Source of the DNA: Kappaphycus alvarezii
Lineage: Eukaryota > Rhodophyta > Florideophyceae > Gigartinales > Solieriaceae
Reading direction: 5' to 3'
Assembly: GCA_002205965.3 (NCBI GenBank)
Contig: NADL03000629.1
Span: 1,426,001-1,490,000, forward strand
DNA: 64,000 bases
The stretch's first letter is position 1; every line of letters starts with the position of its first letter. The notes under the pieces were generated by a model. That model made no database searches and had not been told where the DNA came from. It saw nothing but the letters and a program-made list of their open reading frames with translations. A program made the translations under genes and the position numbers. This document shows positions 36,252-46,984 of this stretch, piece after piece.

Positions 36252-37196
36252 ATGCCGCCCATTCCCCACCCACTCCACACCTCCCCCGCCTTTCTCCCCT
36301 CCACACCCATCCCCCGCCCTCCAACCTCAACCTCAACCCACCCCTACAAAACCCCCCTCCACCCACACCCCATCTGCACCTACTCCCTCCCCGTCCCTCA
36401 CTCCTCCCCTTTCCACTCTGACGAAACAAAAACCAAAATCGGTCTCTCCGTCCACCGCACCGTTGCCGCCCGTAACAAACGAGTCTCCACTTTTCTCCTC
36501 TCCCTACAACCCTCCTCGGAACCATCCACCCCAAACCCAATCCCCCAACCTCCCTCCACTACCACCCCCTCTTCCCCATCCCGTTCCAAACCCCGTCGTC
36601 GCATGTCCGCCGAATCTCGCGCCAAAATCTCCGCCGCCTTAAAAGGCCGCGCGAAAAGCCCCGAGCATCGCGCCTCTTTACGCAAGCGCTTTGTCGGCGA
36701 TGGCAATCCAATGTTCGGACGCCGCATGTCTGCCGAATCACGTGCAAAGATTTCAGCCGCCATGTCGGATTTGGCGAGACGGAAACGAGAGGCCAAGGGC
36801 TCCGTCCCATTGACCGATGAATTGAAACAAGGCTTGAGGGAAAAGGCGGTTGCGTCGAGGTTGTTCCAAACACAGCTTTCCAATAAAACAGTGCAACGCG
36901 AAATTCAAGATCATGTCGATGCAAGGGAGGTGGAGCAGATTTTGGGAAAGGTCAGGGCGGGGCAAACGCCGCCGGAGAATGTTCAGCGTGCTGTGGAAAG
37001 GGACCGTAAGATGAAATTGCGGAGGGAGGAAAAGGAGAATTCTGTGTGTGCCGTGTGTCAGGGTTCCGGCTTTGTGAAATGTCCGTGCTGTGTAGGCGCT
37101 TTTGGCGTTGCGAGCGGCAAATGTGCAGAGTGTTTTGGTGCGGGTGCTGTATTCTGTTGCACATGTCAGGGTTCTGGGAGAGGTGCGGTGGGATGA
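36252..37196 (+). CDS. NUMOD3-repeat and CXXCXGXG zinc-finger protein
   Basis: This is a complete uninterrupted frame of 314 residues from the ATG at 36252. Residues 1 to about 110 are Pro/Ser/Thr-rich with almost no acidic residues, like a plastid or mitochondrial transit peptide. Two NUMOD3-type motifs follow (RRMSAESRAKISAALKGR, and later GRRMSAESRAKISAAM, about residues 115-175). Next comes a charged helical stretch, and finally a DnaJ-type Cys-rich zinc finger with CAVCQGSGFVKCPCC and CAECFGAGAVFCCTCQGSG (residues about 270-312). NUMOD3 is known as a DNA-binding motif next to homing endonucleases, and the Cys-rich finger resembles BSD2-like organelle chaperones. Combined function is inference. 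An in-frame upstream start would only add simple Pro/His-rich sequence. Confidence 0.85.
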   Translation: MPPIPHPLHTSPAFLPSTPIPRPPTSTSTHPYKTPLHPHPICTYSLPVPHSSPFHSDETKTKIGLSVHRTVAARNKRVSTFLLSLQPSSEPSTPNPIPQPPSTTTPSSPSRSKPRRRMSAESRAKISAALKGRAKSPEHRASLRKRFVGDGNPMFGRRMSAESRAKISAAMSDLARRKREAKGSVPLTDELKQGLREKAVASRLFQTQLSNKTVQREIQDHVDAREVEQILGKVRAGQTPPENVQRAVERDRKMKLRREEKENSVCAVCQGSGFVKCPCCVGAFGVASGKCAECFGAGAVFCCTCQGSGRGAVG

Positions 37197-37519
37197 TGGA
37201 GGCAGAATCTTTACATTACCGTACCATTATTGCGGTGCGGCATCCAAAATTGGACTTTGCCTTTTTTTTTTTATGTACTTTTTGTGCTTACATTCTCATG
37301 CGCCGTGACTGCATCTTTGCAATTACTGCAGCTGCCGCCGCTACTACCGTAATGCTCGACCCCCGTTGGCCCCGCCTCAGCCATCGTCCGTCCACACGCC
37401 CATGCAGTGTTAGTGCAAGTTCCACCATTCTATTCTCTCTCACCGCAGTCCACCCAGCCTCCTTGCAACCTCAATCATCCTATACACCCTTTGCCAACAT
37501 CCCCACACATTACCCACCC

Positions 37520-38848
37520 ATGTATCCTTCCTCCAATGGCATCTCCGTACCTCGCTCTCCTTTACAAACTCCAACCCTAGCGGCTTCCCCGTTGGAACAC
37601 TCTGTTCTCAGCTCTATGCCCGAGCCACGCTATTCCTTTGCAAAATCAAAGATCCGTGTCCTCGCCCTCGAAAATGTACATCAGTCCGCCTTGGAAACCT
37701 TCAAGTCTCAGACCTTTCAACTTGACATCGTACCCAAAGCCCTCTCAGAAGATGAGCTCATCGATCGCATCAAGGGCGTACATCTGCTCTGCATCCGATC
37801 CAAGACAAAGGTCACCGAAAAGGTCATATCAGCAGCTGACAAGCTCCTCACCATCGGATGCTTTTGCATAGGCACCGATCAGGTCGACCTATCCTGCGCA
37901 GAATCCGCAGGCATTCCCGTCTTCAATGCCCCATTTTCCAACACACGATCTGTCGCCGAGCTGGTTCTGGGTGAAATTATCGCCCTGTCGAGGAAGATTT
38001 TTGACAAGTCGAGGGATGCTCACAATGGCATCTGGAACAAGTCTGCAAAAGGATGCGCCGAAGTCAGGGGCAAAGTCCTCGGTATCGTTGGCTACGGTCA
38101 CATCGGTTCACAGCTCTCTATCTTGGCAGAGGCTTTGGGCATGAAGGTTATCTACTATGACATTGTCTCGGTTCTGCCTATTGGCAACGGCACCGCCGCT
38201 TCATCCATGGAACACCTCTTGGCAAATGCCGATTTTGTCAGTTTGCATGTGCCCAAGGCACCCACCACCAACAACTTGGTCACCGCGAAAGAACTCGCCT
38301 TGATGAAGCCGGGCTCCTGTCTCATCAACGCCTCTCGCGGCACTGTGGTCGATATCCAAGCCTTGGCCGCCGCTCTGCGTGAGGGCCATCTCGCCGGAGC
38401 TGCTGTCGACGTGTTTCCGTCCGAGCCGCCAAAGAACGGACCTGGCTTTGAGTCCCCGCTGCGTGGCTTGGACAATGTCATTTTGACCCCTCACATTGGT
38501 GGCTCCACCGCAGAGGCACAACGAAACATCGGTATTGAAGTCTCCACGGCCATGACCAAGTTTGTCAACCAGGGTGCAACAGTCGGAAGTGTCAACTTTC
38601 CCAATTTGGATATGCCGCAGCATATTAATTGCCATCGCATTCTTAACGTCCATCAAAACGTTCCCGGTGTACTTAGCGATATTAATGGCATCTTGTCAGA
38701 GACGAGGAGTAATGTCAACGCGCAGATTCTGGGCACTTCCACAGCAATCGGTTACATTATTATTGACTTGGACAAAGAGACAAGTCACGAGACGAAGAGG
38801 GCGATTTCAGATCTTCCAACCTCACTAGCTACGCGGATTCTGTACTAA
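37520..38848 (+). CDS. SERA: D-3-phosphoglycerate dehydrogenase, Ser3/SerA short type
   Basis: It oxidises 3-phosphoglycerate to 3-phosphohydroxypyruvate with NAD, the first step of the phosphorylated serine pathway. The 442-codon frame from the ATG at 37520 is uninterrupted. Substrate-domain residues include CIRSKTKV and GCFCIGTDQVD. The NAD fold shows VLGIVGYGHIGSQL. The catalytic Arg is in INASRGTVVD, the Glu in VFPSEPP and the His in LTPHIGGST. A C-terminal ACT domain runs from about INCHRILNVHQNVPGVL to the end. It lacks the extra domain of the ~600-residue plant plastid type and matches the yeast Ser3 and E. coli length class. An in-frame ATG at 37352 would add a Ser/Pro-rich leader that could be a transit peptide. 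The gene starts 323 bases after the NUMOD3 stop. Confidence 0.95.
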   Translation: MYPSSNGISVPRSPLQTPTLAASPLEHSVLSSMPEPRYSFAKSKIRVLALENVHQSALETFKSQTFQLDIVPKALSEDELIDRIKGVHLLCIRSKTKVTEKVISAADKLLTIGCFCIGTDQVDLSCAESAGIPVFNAPFSNTRSVAELVLGEIIALSRKIFDKSRDAHNGIWNKSAKGCAEVRGKVLGIVGYGHIGSQLSILAEALGMKVIYYDIVSVLPIGNGTAASSMEHLLANADFVSLHVPKAPTTNNLVTAKELALMKPGSCLINASRGTVVDIQALAAALREGHLAGAAVDVFPSEPPKNGPGFESPLRGLDNVILTPHIGGSTAEAQRNIGIEVSTAMTKFVNQGATVGSVNFPNLDMPQHINCHRILNVHQNVPGVLSDINGILSETRSNVNAQILGTSTAIGYIIIDLDKETSHETKRAISDLPTSLATRILY

Positions 38849-39176
38849 ATTCTGTAATTTGCTGAGGATTGAGTTGCAAAGCGCACAAAGGATGTAGTAG
38901 CAAGAATATTCCAATGTTTGGGACACTCGATCGCCACCCTTCAGCCAAAGCAATGAGCTTGGCCGTGTCTGAAGTGCTGTGAAGATTAAACTTTTAATTC
39001 CAAACAGTGCAACGCATCTACACCTTTTAGGGATAAGAGGAATATGATCAAAGACTCATCCCGACAACTCCCAATCCTAGTGAGTGGAGGGCAACGCATT
39101 CCATGATGACGTAGAGATCACCTGATGGCCTGGTCCTACCCGCGAGATATCAGCAAAACGTCTGTGGATTCATGTT
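38849..39176. other. Convergent intergenic spacer
   Basis: This is the 3' spacer between the plus-strand dehydrogenase and the minus-strand ARL1 gene. No frame, repeat or clear terminator signal is recognised. Confidence 0.6.
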
Positions 39177-40222
39177 TCAAACAGGTACCCCTGCAGCTTG
39201 TGTCTGTTCACAAAACATCGTGTGCCTGCGATGGATCGCGACCAAATCATACGACGGCCTCGCAGGTGCGCATACGGCCCTACGCGTCTGGGTAAATAGA
39301 GTCAAAAATCCACTCAAGCCCTCCTTGAGACCATCCCCCGTGAGTGCACTAGTTGCAATAATAGTCCATTTCTTGTCTACTATTGAGGACAATCCAAGTG
39401 CCTCTGCAATCTCTGCGGTTTTCAGAGCCTCTGGGCGGTCTTGTTTGTTTGCAAAGACGCAGACGACAGCGCTCTTCAATTCTTCCTCTTCTATAATATT
39501 CATGAGCTCACGCTTTGCAATCTGCATACGCTCCTGATCGCAGCTGTCAATGACGAAAATGACGGCGCCTTGTTCTTGATAATAGGAACGCCAATACGGG
39601 CGGATGCTTTCCTGACCACCGAGATCCCATACTTTTGCCTTGAGCTTGCCAACCTCTGAGGTACGGGGATAAGGTGGAGAAGAGGGGTGGGTTAGTGTGG
39701 CGTGTCGTGACGGTGCGACGGGGAATTCAAGGCGGGTTGGGATGCGAGAAGGGATTGGACGCACCTATTTGCTCTGCATTAAATCCAATGGCTGGGTGGA
39801 AATCGTAGAGGTTGTTGAGGGTTGCAAAGGAGAGGAGAAGGTTAGCACGGCGACGTGGTTCAAGCGATGGATTGAGCGATGGGACGGGAATCAAATGGTC
39901 GGGAGGTTGGATTGCATGGGGCATCTACAGTGTAAAGATGTGTATGACGGGCAAAGGGACTTACTTGGAACAGTGGAATGGAATGTACCCTCCTTCATGC
40001 GATACAAGATGGAGGTCTTTCCCGCTACGAGACACGACACGATAAACAAAAGGGAACGACATGGTTAGTATGCACGCAGGGCAACGGGGCGGGATTGCGA
40101 GGGGAGGGGTGAGGCAGGCTAAAAGCAGTGGCATTGGTACCATTATCAAGGCCTAGGATGAGAATGCGGACATCCTTTTCAGCAAAGAGCGAGGCGATGA
40201 ACTTGGAAAAAAAGGCACCCAT
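39177..40222 (-). CDS. ARL1: ARL1-type small GTPase, four exons
   Basis: This is an ARF-like GTPase of the Golgi, with effector recruitment at the trans-Golgi known for the family. Four exons join in frame: 40222-40141, 40024-39965, 39791-39765 and 39655-39177, with GT/AG introns. The N-terminus MGAFFSKF offers a Gly2 for myristoylation. GLDNAGKT spans exons 1 and 2. PTIGFNAEQI is switch I, DLGGQESIRPYWRSYY switch II with the ARL1-like IRPYWR, NKQDRPEA the guanine-specificity loop, and TSALTGDG the SA motif. Exon 3 is only 27 nt. The C-terminal tail after FLTLFTQTRR is about 30 residues longer than usual, so the real end may be earlier or spliced. No frame errors are seen. Confidence 0.9.
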
Positions 40223-40498
40223 AGCTGCGAAAGATGATGTGCAGCAATGGTCAACTGGAATTGGAAATGCAGGAGATTGTGGGCAGATGCAGTTGAGAGG
40301 GTTGTTGCGTGGGTAGTGAAGTTTGTGGGATAATGAGGAGGCGGTGAGAAGGACTGGATGATGCGACGGTGCGATGGGTTGCCTGCGACTTTGAGGTTGT
40401 GTTGGAGAGCGTAGGTAGTAAAGAGATGGCTTTTGCTGATACTGCACTGCATAGACGAGCCTTTGATGGCTGTTCGGCAGTGGATTGTGGTTTGTGGC

Positions 40499-40720
40499 AT
40501 ACTACTGTACTGTACTGTACTGTACTGAACTGTGCAATATTTCCTGGCATTTGGACCGAGTCAACTATGACTACGTGTCAACGTTTCAGGGCCTCGACGA
40601 CTTGTTTTGTACTGTACTGTACATAAATATTTATACAGTACATGTACAGTACAGGTATTGATTACTGTACGTACTGTCAGCCTTACATTATTTCCATAAC
40701 TGTAAGGTACCGTACTGTGC
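40499..40720. repeat. TACTG/CAGTA clusters in a divergent promoter
   Basis: ACTGTACTGTACTGTACTG occurs at about 40501-40525, and further units at about 40606-40720 (TTTGTACTGTACTGTACAT, ACAGTACATGTACAGTAC, CTGTACGTACTGTC). The block lies between the divergent ARL1 (-) and TRM8 (+) starts. The spacing of five bases makes each stretch a run of overlapping GTACTGTAC/GTACAGTAC palindromes. Confidence 0.85.
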
Positions 40721-40846
40721 ATGACTGTCCTTGGAATAAATCTTACACAAGACGGAAACGGCAAGCCTTAGTATCCTCCATTCACCGACTGATCACGCGC
40801 CCGACATTTCTCTCTACCCAATTCCACATTCACCACCGAAAAGACA

Positions 40847-41689
40847 ATGCTCACAAACAACACAACACCATCCACAGAGCACCAGCAGCCCCCATCCACA
40901 AACCCACACAGCCCTCTCAAACAACCACAGAGCCACCTGAGGCGATTCACGCGCGCGCATTACAAGCCCGTGTACGCTGGGTGACCAGCAAGCGTGAGTT
41001 CCGCGCGCGAGCACACTCCAACCCTCTCAACGATGGCCTGTTCAATCCCCCATTGATCCGTCACATCTCTCCATGGATAAGCTGTTTCAAAATCCACCGG
41101 CGGACAAGGTGCACTGGTGTGACATTGGATGCGGTTATGGTGGATTGTTGGCCAGTTTGAGTTTGGCATTTCCGACAAAGGTGATGCTGGGTTTGGAAAT
41201 TCGGGACCGTGTTGCTGAGTTTTGCTGCCGGCGGGTAGCGGAGATGCGTAATGAATATCCGGGGAGTTATGGCAATGTCGCGTTTGATCGCACTAATGTC
41301 ATGAGGTATTTCCAAATTATTTTGCAAAGGGGAGCCTGGAAAAGCTATTCTTCTGTTACCCCGATCCTCACTTTAAAAAGAGGAAAAATCGACAGCGCAT
41401 TATTTCAACAGAGTTGCTAGCAGAATATGCCTATGTGCTAGAGCAGGAGAGTGGAATCGCGTATATAGTCACCGATGTACCCGAGCTGTTTGAGTGGATG
41501 GTGCAACGATTCGAAAAGCACCCCTTGTTTGAAAGGCGTAGTGAACAAGAGCACCATGCGGATCCAGTCTCTCGATTTGTGCGTGACATGACCGATGAAG
41601 CGCAACGCGTTGAAAAGAGTGACCGCGGCAAACAGGATGCCTCCTTTCGCCGCCTCAAGAATCCTTTGATTCTGACTGAGGCTCCTTGA
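40847..41689 (+). CDS. TRM8: tRNA (guanine-N7)-methyltransferase, catalytic subunit (frames disrupted)
   Basis: It methylates G46 in the tRNA variable loop using S-adenosylmethionine, normally with a WD-repeat partner (Trm82) in yeast. The ATG at 40847 gives a polar Pro/Gln-rich start. RARAHSNPLNDGLF is the family N-terminal motif. WCDIGCGYGGLLASL is the SAM site, and VMLGLEIRDRVAEF and NVAFDRTNVMRYF follow. PDPHFKKRKNRQRI is the hallmark tRNA-methyltransferase motif (about 41358-41398). EYAYVLEQESGIAYIVTDV precedes the end. Three frame steps are needed (between about 40975 and 41310), each equal to one missing base. One is in the TTTCC before PNYF at 41310. Its last 35 bases overlap the convergent SPC1 coding end. 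Confidence 0.92.
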
Positions 41690-41991
41690 CAAACTCCAAC
41701 GGATGTCGTCGGAAAAAAGGCCATGGCGGCAAGCAGATCTGAGTGCAGGGGAAGGGGCGGGAGCGTCGTCATTACGGGTGAGGTTAGTGCATGCTCAAGG
41801 GCGAAGGGGTTTGGGGGCTTTTCAGGCGATGGAAAGACGTACCAGTGCGCTCAAGCGACGCCTCCCGCAAAAACCATTGCCATGACGGCGACATTGTCAA
41901 AGATAAACGTCAAGACGGCGGAAAGCACTGTCGCCGTCCACATAATCGAGATAAAGATTCGCTCGCTTAGTCTCTGGCCCTTTAGATCCAT
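41655..41991 (-). CDS. SPCS1: Signal peptidase complex subunit 1 (SPC12), two exons
   Basis: This is a small ER membrane subunit of the signal peptidase complex. Exon 1 (41991-41843) encodes MDLKGQRLSERIFISIMW and the first membrane span up to AVMAMVFAGG. An intron starting GTACGTCT ends in CTCAG. Exon 2 (41738-41655) encodes ICLPPWPFFRRHPLEFVKEP, with the family signature LPPWPxxRRHPLxF. The product would be about 77 residues, close to the usual length. One base is missing in a short T run just before the splice donor (near 41855), which places a stop in exon 1 as assembled. The last 35 coding bases overlap TRM8 on the other strand. Confidence 0.85.
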
Positions 41992-42179
41992 GGCGCTGAG
42001 GAGATTGCGTTGTGCGGAGATGCGTGGGATACGGGTTTGTATGGCTCTGTTTCTCGGAAACGATGGGTAGGGAGACGGCGCTAAGGATTGAAGAATGACT
42101 CGATTGAATTCAAGCAGGGCCACTACAGTATATCGATTGAGCTTGTTGCAAACGTGTCACAGTACGCAGCAAAATTGAA

Positions 42180-42720
42180 TTACAGAAAATTTTCATTACA
42201 GTACTGATCCTTGATCTTATTTGAGCCGATGACATCATCAACAACAACCACCTCGCCGCCCTGCTGTAGCAAGCCATCACAACCACCGCCACCAACTGCA
42301 CTGGCCACCAACCCAAGCCCCCAAAAACCGCACCGATCCAACTCCTCCCCCCCTTCGCCAGCCCCAACCCAACCTGCACACCCCTCCCCACTTATACACC
42401 ACAAACCAAACCACCGCTCATGCCATTCCAAACATGAAAAACCCTCTCCCACCCCCCAAAACCTCCGCGCTCAAACCCAGTCATCCTCCACGTTGTCAAG
42501 CCAGTCACCGCGCTACCTACCATTCCCCGCGACCCGGTGACATACCGCGCATTCCTGTAGCCCTCATATCATCCATGTCGTGTACTCAATTCCCGCGGGG
42601 GTGTAGCAAGGCCCGCGTTTCAAGTTTCGCTGCATTTGCATTGACCAACTGTGTGCACCGTTCTTCGATGCAAACCGCATTGTCAGAGACTGGCGGTCGT
42701 TACTCGGTCTAATGCGCGCA
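42180..42720 (-). CDS. Possible Gly-rich membrane protein (weak)
   Basis: On the minus strand, Gly-rich hydrophobic segments such as GLGWWPVQLVAVVVMACYS (about 42300) follow stretches like GMVGSAVTGLTTWRMTGF (about 42515) and GGFGGWERVFHVWNGM (about 42445). The pattern recalls Tim17/Tim22-fold membrane proteins, but no diagnostic motif is present and several frame changes would be needed. The plus strand gives an alternative Pro/Ser-rich reading starting at an ATG at 42229. I cannot decide between them. Confidence 0.25.
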
Positions 42721-43298
42721 TACCCCTCACTATGGGTTTCCGCTGCCCGCTTGCTTGGGCGTGTTGTGGTCCTTTTTTGCGAGCGGTTTTGTGCGGCGAG
42801 AGCAGTTGCACTCGGCTTGTTTGTAGTATCTAGTTTGTACGAGTCTACAACATTGGAAAGGTCAGTGCCATCTGGTGGGAAATCAGCTGGTCTATGACGC
42901 GATGTAGATTGAGCGCCTTTTTTTGCAGAGCAAATTGGGACTCGGAATGGGGAGCACCAAAAGCAAGAGACATTGTCGGGAGTGACCAATTGTCTTGCGC
43001 CTCTTTCCCCTGTTTGGTCATTATCATTGCAGCAGTCGTTACTGATGCGGGAGGGATCAAAATATTTTGAAACCGCATGAACAAATGATTATCTCCTGTC
43101 ATGTCCTCCGTATACGGTACAACATTTTAAGAAAGAATCGCCAGAATTCCCTCCTCTCTCCCAAACCAGATGTGCTTGCCGCGTCAAACCAGACATATCC
43201 TTACGCTTATTCCCTATCCCATCCCGTAGATATGGCATTGCTACACAGAGTGCCTGCCACACTAGCTGTCCAATTTGGACGAAATCGCTGCGGTAAAG
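42721..43298. other. Intergenic, no gene supported
   Basis: Frames of up to about 140 codons cross this stretch on the minus strand (to 42989) but lack domains. Read with the neighbouring weak call, part of it could be an N-terminal extension of that gene. Confidence 0.4.
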
Positions 43299-44728
43299 AT
43301 GCGCTCAAGGCAGATACCGGCGCAAACGCGAGTAAAAAGATTGACATCACTTGTTTATGTCTGTGTTGTTCTAGGAGTGGCAGGAGCGCTAAGCTTGCCA
43401 TCAATGGATGCAGGTGATGGCAACTCAACCATTAGGGGATATTACGGATACAACTCGTGCATTTCACAACGGACTGCGCTGAGACGAGCCTACTACTCGC
43501 AGCTGGAGCTGATTCGAAGAGGATTACCACGAATTGTGGCTCAAGCAGAGTACGCATGGGCCATCAACAAGCTGAGTTCGATTGACGGATACTTTCGATA
43601 TAAGAATAGCCTGGATTCGTTCTGCATTGCAGACTTTATATGGGGCAGGTTGTTTGACTACAAGTACCGGGCGTGGTGGGCAATCAAGTACATTCAATAC
43701 ATACGATGGCATGATCCGGCGATTCATTTCGTGACGTACAGCAAGCAGCCAGTGTTACCCGCAATGACAAGTGATGAGCAGGAAATCGCGGACCGGCACT
43801 GGGCGGAAACAGAGCAGTCAATGATAGCGGCGCCGCGAAGCAAGTACCCTCTTTCAAATTTCAAGTTTCCGTCAAACGTGGAAATCTTGTACGATCCATT
43901 CCGCCACGAGGCATGCGCAGAATACCACAAGTTTGGATCCGTAGAAGGCCAAGACGTGCCAGACGCGCACATGGTATTGCTTCAACTGCTGGTATCGAGT
44001 ATTGAGCTGTATCGTATGGGGGCGGATCGTGATGACATTGAAAAGATGTTGCGTCATTTTGTAGCATTTTGTTTTGACGGGATCCGATGCAAACGGCATG
44101 AAGATCGGATGGTGAAGATTCCACACGTGCTGCATGCGGCGTATGCTCAAAACTGCGCGTATTTGTACGGCAGGATTGTCAACCCGGTTGAACGACCGTT
44201 GATCACGGAAGAGGCGGTGGAGACGGTGTTTAAAGATGAGGTGGACTCTCTGGTGTCGTACAATTCGTGGGGAAATACCGAGTATGCTGTGTTGACAGAC
44301 GCGACTTCAGTACCCAAAGTGCACAATTCGCTTAGTACGATATTTGACGTGAACAAGAACGAGGACCTTGACGAAATATCCGGGCGACAGATGCAGGTGG
44401 GGAGGGAAAGTGTCGGGAAGAGTTCTGATGGATTAGGTACTGCCGTGCACTTGCATTGGTGCCCGTTTGGGTACATATTTATGGGAGAACAGGCGATGTG
44501 GATCACGCCCTGGAGCACTGTTGCGCGGCGGCGTGCCACATCTGGCATGGGGTGTTTGGGTTTGAGACGCATGCGACGGAGAGCTGTTGCGAGAGGTGCA
44601 ACGCGTTTCGTTGTGTGGGGACTTTGACGGAGGTTGATATGCATCTTGCGGAAAGTACGGAGGTGATGGTCCCGGAGTTTGGAGAGCGTGCTCGGGAGTT
44701 TTTTCACATGCTGCGGGTGATCATTTGA
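43299..44728 (+). CDS. Secreted protein of unknown family (one frame step)
   Basis: The ATG at 43299 gives a signal peptide: basic start MRSRQIPAQTRVKR, hydrophobic SLVYVCVVLGVAGALSL. The frame runs over 380 codons. The body is rich in Tyr, Trp, Ile and Arg (for example AWWAIKYIQYIRWHDPAIHF and MVLLQLLVSSIELYRMGADR). Near 44440 the reading must step by one base, after which the C-terminus is Cys-rich (ALEHCCAAACHIW, ESCCERCNAFRCVG) and ends at 44728. Without the step the original frame ends at 44627 in an Arg-rich tail that looks like wrong-frame sequence. I recognise no family. A secreted or lumenal protein stabilised by disulfides is inferred. Confidence 0.6.
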
Positions 44729-45177
44729 GAGTGGATGAGGTTGCGGGGTGAAGGTTTGGGGTCGTTGGCGAGTGGAGGGACCAAAGTGGATGACGAGGTT
44801 GTCGCAGCAGAATGTACTGTAGAGAATGAATAATTTGCAATCACAATAAAGAGTCGATTCATACAGTGGCATGCACATTACAGTAATGTACCAATGCTTA
44901 CAGTTAGATTCGTCGAGCTGTATTCCTCACCCGCCGACAATTGACATTGCTGTACAATATTGTACAGTAGTGTATTCATCACTGCTGTTGGAATTTTTGC
45001 AAAACCTAAAAAATCTATACCGCAGATTCTCTCTGCGAGAATATAGTATGCCACCTCTAGTCTAGCTAGTTGGGCCACCTCCTTCCCGCCAAACTCGTCG
45101 GACATGCCAGCCACCCCACACCCATCCTCCGCCCGTTCCAACACTCCATCCTCCACCTCAACTCCCTTCAAATCCCC
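44729..45177. other. Intergenic with TACTG-type motifs
   Basis: GAATGTACTGTAGAG near 44812 and TGTACAATATTGTACAGTAG near 44953 belong to the pentamer family. They lie upstream of the secreted protein starting at 45178. No gene is seen. Confidence 0.5.
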
Positions 45178-45766
45178 ATGTCGTCAACTCTTCTCCGCAC
45201 AGCCCTCCTCCTCCTCCTCCTCACACAAGTCCTCTCAAATTCCAAACCCACAACCAACCTCACCCCTTCCTCACACCCAACCCACGTCGACCCAAAAACT
45301 CTAGATGACCATTTACATCGCCCCGACTCACCCGCCACCGCCACCTCCCCACCCACCAAACATCACACCCCCAATCAAACGACCACCCCGACCACACCGA
45401 CCCACACCGACATTCACAACAACCCGATTACGACCACTACCACGACCCCGAATATGACTTTGACAGCTTTGATTATGACTATGACGACGACGCATGGCCC
45501 CTCGAAAACGACCAGTGGTCCCTCGAAACTCACAACCCGCCCGAACCACACCCCACACACCACACATCCAACCACCAAACACGCCCCTCCCCAAACTCCA
45601 ACAAGGTCACGCAATACCTCCTCACCATCGCAACACATCTTTCACCGCCGCCCCGCATGCCACGCCCCGTAATATTCGGCCTGGAACGGTTTGTCGCCCG
45701 GATGGTGCCCCAGGCTTGGAGGATACCCAGTTGTTTGCAGATGCTGATTTGGACCTCTTGTGGTGA
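45178..45766 (+). CDS. Secreted Asp/Tyr-rich low-complexity protein (two frame steps)
   Basis: The ATG at 45178 starts MSSTLLRTALLLLLLTQVLS, a strong signal peptide, followed by a Thr/Pro/His-rich stretch. From about 45426 the reading continues one base over as an acidic repeat (DYDHYHDPEYDFDSFDYDYD). From about 45670 it steps again to a tail PDGAPGLEDTQLFADADLDL ending at 45766. Both steps equal one missing base. A secreted wall or metal/carbohydrate-binding protein would fit the composition, but no domain is recognised. Confidence 0.45.
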
Positions 45767-46029
45767 CTGGACTTGTTTCATTATCTGTTGGGTTGGCCGT
45801 TGTCGTTGTTTGTGTTGTGTGAAATAAGTCTGGCTTGTGCTGTATGCCGTGCGGATGAACAGGGTGGATCATACCGAGTGCGGAGCATGCCGACGGACCG
45901 ACCAATCAGAGATGCAATAAACATATGATTTGAATCAACTCGACACTGTGGCCCATCTTCCAAATCGTGCCAATACAACCATCGTCAGTCCACCCAGCCG
46001 CCCGCGCTGCCACACCCACCAACATCCAA

Positions 46030-46806
46030 ACTCAACTAATTAAGGTGCCGCACGAGGCCTGGGCCAAGACGTTCTGGCAAGACGACGCATGGGCAGCCTC
46101 CCCCAGCCCGGATCAACACACTGCCGTCGAAATCAGGCACCGCATCCGTGGCCTTGCCTTCCGACACAGCCCTGCCGCCGCCTTCCTCTTCGCCCACCCT
46201 ACCAATGCTACCAAGGTGTCCCGAGCCCACTGCACCGTCATGCGATCCCGTCACCTCGGCTTGCCGGTCTACACCTACTCACTCCCGATAACCTCTCAGC
46301 ATTGCAAGCGAACCATGGACCCTCTCCGCCATCACGCGCCGACCTCTGCACTCCCGGGTTTGGTCGCATACACCGTTAAACCGCCCTCCACAACGCACTC
46401 GCGTATCATGTCTTCCGTGCCGCCGGGCTCGACTGTCAGTACAAAGTGCCTCTCCTCATTCCTGACACAGAGCGCCGGCCCGCGGAAATCCTGGTTCACC
46501 ACCCGCCGATCCGAGCAACGAAGAGACACGGCCTGTCGCGGTGACATTACCGTCGTCTCCCCGTTCAAAGCCGCCGTCCGTACCAAGGCCACCTCGGCCG
46601 CTGCCGGTGCTGCCGCATTGGCGCACCGTGACAAGGTACGGGACTTGCAACACAATCTGTCGCGCCGACCCCCTGCACCGTCCAACACCCCGACCCATGC
46701 ACCGAACTTTACGTTTCAACCGATTGCGTTTGATTCTCTCGGTGCGCCTGCCCCACAAACTGTCGTTTTGCTGAGAGTTAATCCCGCGAATAGCGCGGAG
46801 GTATAA
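46030..46806 (+). mobile_element. Non-LTR retrotransposon, 3' fragment, copy 1
   Basis: The open frame encodes only the C-terminal end of a LINE-type ORF2. It has HEAWAKTFWQDDAWAA and RIRGLAFRHSPAAAFLFAHP, then a region with DITVVSPFKAAVRTKA and FQPIAFDSLGAP before the stop at 46806. The same three motifs recur in copy 2 (47905-48560). The reverse transcriptase is absent, as expected for 5'-truncated insertion. The frame shows at least one change near 46290-46450, where a zinc-like segment should lie. Confidence 0.7.
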
Positions 46807-46984
46807 TACGAATGCAGGCGTGATACCCGCCGTGTATCAGCCCCTCAGTTGCTTCATCTGGTCGTCTATCGCTATGGCTATCTGCTCGCACACGCCGCTG
46901 CACGTGACTGGCGTGGACCATCCAGTTAGTTCCTAGCCCTATAGTCGGACTGCCGTGGACACCATAGAAACCATTCCCTCGCTG

